Assembly (NCBI GenBank): GCA_009693245.1
Contig: SHXO01000008.1
Location: 1-54,451, forward strand
Length of the DNA: 54,451 bases
Source: Betaproteobacteria bacterium
GTDB taxonomy: Bacteria > Pseudomonadota > Gammaproteobacteria > Burkholderiales > SHXO01
Direction of reading: 5' to 3'
Made by a program: the position numbers and the translations under genes
The notes under the pieces: generated by a model
The model's database searches: none
What the model was told of the DNA's origin: nothing
Seen by the model: the letters and a program-made list of their open reading frames with translations, nothing else
Part shown: positions 50,830 through 54,451 of the stretch, piece by piece
Position numbering within the stretch: position 1 is the first letter of the stretch
Layout: each line of letters opens with the position of its first letter

Positions 50830-51087
50830 GTGCACGCCTCGCGCAGCATCGTAATAACCATCTGCCTGGCCATCCTTCACGGGTGCGCGACTCAGAGCCA
50901 GCGCACCGCCAAGGCCGTGGGTTGCAATGTCGTGAGCGCGCACATCATCTCCAGCGAAGCTTCCCGGCGCGGTTCGACGACGGATTGGTGTGCCAAGTGC
51001 AAGGGAATTTTGTACCGGTGTGTCGGTAACGCCGCGAAAGATAAAGTAGAGTGTAGGCCAGCAAGGACGGAAGACAGGTGCGGCTAA
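50830..51087 (+). CDS. Small Cys-rich lipoprotein
   Basis: 85 residues from a GTG with AAGGA six bases upstream. The signal peptide ends in ILHGC, an acceptable lipobox. The mature part has several cysteines (GCNVV, WCAKCKG, RCVG, ECRPA, RCG), including a CxxC, suggesting disulfides or metal binding. It overlaps the next gene by ten bases. No known family. Confidence 0.6.
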   Translation: MHASRSIVITICLAILHGCATQSQRTAKAVGCNVVSAHIISSEASRRGSTTDWCAKCKGILYRCVGNAAKDKVECRPARTEDRCG

Positions 51088-51839
51088 AATTGATTGTTAC
51101 CGTCTTGGCGGGACTCTGGGGCGGGCTCAGCGTTCACGCTGAAAACCAAGAAAACGTGGACGCGAGCATTCAAAATAAATTGGATCCAACGGATTTTCGC
51201 TCGCGGCTGGAGTTTCGCACGGAGCACCAGCGCCTGCGCGACGACGGAAGCCGTAATCTGGTGCTTCCCCGCCTGGACTACGCCGCCAGCAAGCAACTGG
51301 CGTTTCGCGTGGAGTTGCCCTTCGTCGCGGACACGCCTAAGAACCAGCCGAGCGACTCGGGCCTCGGTGATTTGCTCGGGCGCATGGTCTATCGCATGCA
51401 CCGCGGGGACGGTTACGCCTGGGTGGTGGGAGGCGAGGTGGTGTTCGATACCGCCAGCGAAGGGCTTGGAGCAGGAACCAATATCGTCACGGCCCTAACA
51501 TTCATGTCCATCGATGTGCCGAAGTACAAGTCCGTACTGTTTCCGCTCTACCAATATTCCTTCAATGCGGGCGGTGGCCCCGCTATCGGGTTTTCCACGA
51601 TTCGGGCGAGCGTCATGACCAAATGGCCAGAGCGCTACTACACTTTTGTCGAGCCCACGCTCTATGCCGACCACGAACACGGTTCGCGCGTGGCAGGCAC
51701 GTTCGAGGTGGAGGTGGGCAGGTTCGTCTCATCCGACGCAGCCATCTGGGCCCGGCCGGGCGTTGGCATCCGCAAGCATGTGATGCCGCGAGTCTACGAT
51801 TGGAATTTCGAGGTTGGCGTCCGTTTTTTTCTGAACTGA
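51078..51839 (+). CDS. Predicted outer-membrane beta-barrel protein
   Basis: 253 residues from a GTG. A signal peptide (LIVTVLAGLWGGLSVHA) is followed by alternating strands ending each in aromatic residues, SDSGLGDLLGRMVYR, and a last strand NFEVGVRFFLN with the terminal aromatic pattern of barrels. It resembles the MetA-pathway-of-phenol-degradation / transporter-like barrel group (PF13557-type). Confidence 0.7.
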   Translation: MRLKLIVTVLAGLWGGLSVHAENQENVDASIQNKLDPTDFRSRLEFRTEHQRLRDDGSRNLVLPRLDYAASKQLAFRVELPFVADTPKNQPSDSGLGDLLGRMVYRMHRGDGYAWVVGGEVVFDTASEGLGAGTNIVTALTFMSIDVPKYKSVLFPLYQYSFNAGGGPAIGFSTIRASVMTKWPERYYTFVEPTLYADHEHGSRVAGTFEVEVGRFVSSDAAIWARPGVGIRKHVMPRVYDWNFEVGVRFFLN

Positions 51840-51901
51840 CTTAACCCCGCCTTAGGCGCTGCCGCGTTCATAGGAGCGTTCCTTCATTCTTGGAGCGCTT
51901 T

Positions 51902-52666
51902 ATGTTCGCAAAGACAATTCTTGTCCTTGTGCTGTTAGTTCCCATGCGGGCGGCGTTCCCGCTGGGAGGGTTGTCGGATGTAACGGTATTCGATCGTAGC
52001 CAAGGTGTTGAACTGCCCGTGTACCACCAGGGCGGGCGCTACTATGTGGAGGGCCAGCCAGGGAATGAGTACGAAATCCGGTTGCGCAATCAAGGCGAGG
52101 GCGATTTGCTTGCCGTGGTGTCGGTCGATGGCGTCAATGTCATCACGGGCCAAACGGCCTCGCATGCGCAACCGGGCTATGTGTTGGAGGATTACCAACC
52201 CGTGCATGTCGCGGGCTGGCGCAAGAGACTGAGCAAGATTGCGCGTTTTTTCTTCACGCGCTTGCAAGACTCTTACGCCGCGCGTACCGGCCGGCCGGAT
52301 CATGTTGGGGTGATCGGAGTTGCTTTATTTCAACGCCGGGTTCCAGTGCAAGTGGAACCCCCTCTCTCGCGCATGCCCATGGAGTCTTCCTCGGGCGCGG
52401 CCGCCGTGCCGGAGCGGCGTGCCGAGGAAAAAGCGGACGATCGCTTGGGCACGGGTCATGGAAGAATTGAAGGATCTCACGCGCGCTATACAAGCTTCGA
52501 GCGGGCGAGCGATCGTCCCGCGGAGGTGATTGCCATTTATTACGACAGCCGCGCCAATCTGATTGCACGCGGCATCTTGCCAGAGGAACGCCATGGGGCT
52601 CATTCCAGGGATCCCGACCCTTTTCCGAATACTTTCGTACCGGATCCGCCAGCACATGTTAGGTAA
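51902..52666 (+). CDS. Conserved exported protein upstream of an ECF sigma factor
   Basis: 254 residues from the ATG at 51902 after GGAG. A Sec signal (FAKTILVLVLLVPMRAAFP) is followed by a domain with YEIRLRN, VVSVDGVNVITG, GYVLEDYQPVHVAGWRKRL and DSYAARTGRPDHVGVIGVALF, then a low-complexity Glu/Arg/Ala region and a Pro-rich end. I recognise the pattern as conserved beside sigma-factor genes but know no function. It lies 14 bases before the sigma-factor gene, so the two form an operon. Confidence 0.75.
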   Translation: MFAKTILVLVLLVPMRAAFPLGGLSDVTVFDRSQGVELPVYHQGGRYYVEGQPGNEYEIRLRNQGEGDLLAVVSVDGVNVITGQTASHAQPGYVLEDYQPVHVAGWRKRLSKIARFFFTRLQDSYAARTGRPDHVGVIGVALFQRRVPVQVEPPLSRMPMESSSGAAAVPERRAEEKADDRLGTGHGRIEGSHARYTSFERASDRPAEVIAIYYDSRANLIARGILPEERHGAHSRDPDPFPNTFVPDPPAHVR

Positions 52667-52680
52667 AGCCGCGCTCTGAC

Positions 52681-53289
52681 ATGCCTGCACTGTCCGTGGT
52701 GCTTCCCTCCGGGGAGGCGGTTCCCGCTGATCGCGTTGAACCAAGCGATGAGGATCTCATGCAGCGCTTCGGCGCGGGGGATGCGGGCGCCTTCGATGCG
52801 TTGTACGCGCGGCACCGCGGTCCCATGTTTCGCTTCATGCAGCGCCAATGCGCGAATCGCGCGTTGGCCGAGGAGTTGTTCCAGGATGTGTGGATGTCGC
52901 TCATAGCTGCCCGCGAACGCTACCGCCAAGAGGCGAAGTTCACGACCTATCTTTACACGCTGGCGCGCCACCGGGTCATCGACCATTTTCGCCGCCAAGG
53001 CGTGCGCTCGCAGGTGCACGCCGAGGGTGATGAGGACAGTATCGAGCTGGCACCTTCCGCGGCGCCCACGCCGGAGGCGCAACTCGAGTCGCGCCGCGCC
53101 GTGAGCAGGGTATTGGATTTGGTGGAGGCGCTACCAAGCGCGCAACGGGAGGTGATGCTGTTGCGCGCGGAAGCGGGCCTGAGCATTGAAGAGATCGCCG
53201 CCGTTACATTGTCCGAACGCGAAACGGTGAAGAGCCGCTTGCGATATGCCATGGATAAACTCAAACGCGGAATGGAGGGATGGTTATGA
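52681..53289 (+). CDS. ECF-type RNA polymerase sigma factor
   Basis: 202 residues. Region 2 is DAFDALYARHRGPMFRFMQRQ through LAEELFQDVWMSLI and KFTTYLYTLARHRVIDHFRRQ. Region 4 is LPSAQREVMLLRAEAGLSIEEIAAVTLSERETVKSRLRYAMDKL. The start codon ATG follows the upstream stop by 14 bases, without a strong site. Its product overlaps the next gene (ATGA), which is typical of a sigma/anti-sigma pair. Confidence 0.93.
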   Translation: MPALSVVLPSGEAVPADRVEPSDEDLMQRFGAGDAGAFDALYARHRGPMFRFMQRQCANRALAEELFQDVWMSLIAARERYRQEAKFTTYLYTLARHRVIDHFRRQGVRSQVHAEGDEDSIELAPSAAPTPEAQLESRRAVSRVLDLVEALPSAQREVMLLRAEAGLSIEEIAAVTLSERETVKSRLRYAMDKLKRGMEGWL

Positions 53290-54236
53290 GTCCGCGCCCC
53301 ATTGGTGACCATCCGCCGGAAGAAGATCCGCGCGTGATCGCGGCCTACCAGGATGCATCCACGGATGAACCCAGCGCAAGCATCGATGCAACCCTGCGCG
53401 CCGCGGCCAGACGCGCGGCGGGCTCGCGGCCGCATGCGCCCGGCAACTTTCGTTTGGGGATTTGGCAGGCGCCATTAGCGGCGGCGGCCATCGTTGTGTT
53501 GAGCACCACCGTGGTGTTTTGGACGGTGCGCGAAGAAGGCTTGGGCAAGCTTTCCCAGCCGCCTTCCGCTGAAGAGGCCGGCGCGTCGCGGGATTCATCG
53601 CCGCCGAAAATCGAACGGCAAGAAAAGCTCGCGCAGATGAAAGTGCCAAGTCCGCCGCCTTCCGCGCCTGCCCCCGTGCGCAACCGCGCAGCCACGTCCG
53701 AGAGAGGCTACGCATTCGAGGCAGATCCGGCGCTAGCCAAGAAGCTAGAGTCTAGCCCCGCAAAGGTGCAGCCAGCACCGGCGCTCCGCGATCAGTTTGC
53801 CAAGGAGGCGGGCTCCCCCGCCACATCCGTTAGCGCCGCCGAGGCGGACCAATCCTTGACGGTGCGGCGCGGGAGCATGGCACCGGAGAAACGCAAAATG
53901 GATCAAGCGCAATCTGAACGGGCGGACTCGGAGGACAAAGCGTTGCAGCGTGAGGAGCCGCCTACCACCGCGCAGGCGCAACCGGCGTCCGCGACCCCGC
54001 CCGTGGAATCGAAGGATTCCAGCGTGCCGCCCGAGAACGCCGGCGCGGCTTCGTCCATGCGCGAGGAAAGAGTGGAGCCACCCGCGCAATGTATCGAGCG
54101 CGTCGAACACTTGTTGCGGGAGGGGAAAAGGACGCAAGCCATGGAGGCTTTGGCGGCCTTCCGTAAAACCTATCCGGCTTACACATTGCCTGACGCCCTG
54201 GCGCAACTAGAGCGCGAAATGGACCAGCCTCGCTGA
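53286..54236 (+). CDS. Membrane protein coupled to the ECF sigma factor, possible anti-sigma factor
   Basis: 316 residues. A short cytoplasmic N-terminus of about 60 residues (SIDATLRAAARRAAG) precedes one membrane helix (APLAAAAIVVLSTTVVFW). A long Pro/Ala/Glu/Lys-rich periplasmic region and a C-terminal helical segment (CIERVEHLLREGKRTQAMEALAAFRKTYP), TPR-like, follow. Topology and coupling fit an anti-sigma factor, though no zinc-binding anti-sigma motif is present. Confidence 0.72.
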   Translation: MSPRPIGDHPPEEDPRVIAAYQDASTDEPSASIDATLRAAARRAAGSRPHAPGNFRLGIWQAPLAAAAIVVLSTTVVFWTVREEGLGKLSQPPSAEEAGASRDSSPPKIERQEKLAQMKVPSPPPSAPAPVRNRAATSERGYAFEADPALAKKLESSPAKVQPAPALRDQFAKEAGSPATSVSAAEADQSLTVRRGSMAPEKRKMDQAQSERADSEDKALQREEPPTTAQAQPASATPPVESKDSSVPPENAGAASSMREERVEPPAQCIERVEHLLREGKRTQAMEALAAFRKTYPAYTLPDALAQLEREMDQPR

Positions 54237-54451
54237 TTCGCGGGGAATGAGCGGGCGCTCCCAGTGAGTGAATGCCCAATCCCAGATTTCTGTTACGCCC
54301 GCGTGCACCAGTTCGGCGGGCACGGCCTGGCCTAGAAAATTCAGGGCGCTGGCCAATATAGGGCCAGGCTTATCGAGCGGCAGTGAGGGCGCATGAGTCT
54401 GCTTGCTGAGTTTCTCTCGGCCAGGATTCAGGGCGACTGGGAGATGCAGAT
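54207..54451 (-). CDS. gluQ: Glutamyl-Q tRNA(Asp) synthetase, C-terminal part
   Basis: 81 codons visible, running off the right edge, ending at a TAG at 54207-54209. The fragment reads LHLPVALNPGREKLSKQTHA, the KMSKS-like KLSKQ segment of GluQRS. ALNFLGQAVPAEL and the ending WDWAFTHWERPLIPRESAR follow. The enzyme adds glutamate to queuosine in tRNA(Asp). It overlaps the end of the membrane-protein gene by about 30 bases, tail to tail. Confidence 0.88.
   Translation of the reverse strand, partial: LHLPVALNPGREKLSKQTHAPSLPLDKPGPILASALNFLGQAVPAELVHAGVTEIWDWAFTHWERPLIPRESARLVHFAL

Overview
The window looks like chromosomal DNA of a Betaproteobacterium, probably an uncultured or environmental Burkholderiales relative. 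It is GC-rich and densely packed, with many ATGA start/stop overlaps. It carries several Liv-type and Pot-type ABC transport operons, a DUF1800/DUF1501 pair, gluQ and a selenoneine (sen) locus. This lineage assignment is an inference from gene content. I see no prophage, transposase or CRISPR array.

Layout. (1) 1-7944: uronate dehydrogenase, an enoyl-CoA hydratase, a NicO-type Ni/Co exporter without a normal start codon, the DUF1501/DUF1800 pair, a GGDEF fragment and an M20 peptidase. (2) 8072-12160: a D-amino-acid dehydrogenase, then three minus-strand genes. Two of these, mscL and an acyl-CoA ligase, are each cut by one in-frame stop. (3) 12310-19887: a complete branched-chain-type ABC importer (two binding proteins, livG, livF, livH, livM) with an embedded amidase. 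(4) 19884-23381: upp, DUF3830, a CobW GTPase with a CxxC partner protein, and a deacetylase-fold hydrolase resembling cyclic imidases. (5) 23554-33476: an ornithine-cyclodeaminase-like enzyme, a Pot-type importer, a dihydropyrimidinase/hydantoinase, a third binding protein paralogous to the first, an SDR and an LLM flavoenzyme. Regions 3 to 5 read as a system for uptake and ring-opening of cyclic amides, imides, hydantoins or pyrimidines; substrate assignment is inference. (6) 33618-41088: tRNA-Arg(TCG), an SRPBCC-GST fusion, TfoX_N, META lipoprotein, ydfG, a broken DUF2934 gene, two methyltransferases, a zinc-ribbon protein, DUF1993 and rsuA.

(7) 41085-47631: the most notable locus. senA (EgtB-like selenoneine synthase) is divergent from senB (selenosugar synthase), which overlaps selD/senC. 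These are followed by cysE, a HEAT-repeat protein, a GNAT acetyltransferase and a frameshifted glutamate dehydrogenase. The senA and senB start codons share the same CATG. (8) 48015-54451: a small membrane protein, a shikimate/quinate dehydrogenase, a CmcJ/NvfI-type oxidoreductase, a CBS protein, envelope proteins with an ECF sigma factor and probable membrane partner, and the end of gluQ.

Two cross-cutting features stand out. Several otherwise intact genes carry one disabling change: in-frame stops in the acyl-CoA ligase, mscL and DUF2934 genes, a small frameshift in gdh, and missing canonical starts in the NicO, GGDEF and SRPBCC-GST genes. Short spaces between genes are also populated by several families of small palindromic or tandem repeats. 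One family is a pyrimidine-rich repeat resembling the anti-Shine-Dalgarno sequence, found just upstream of start codons.
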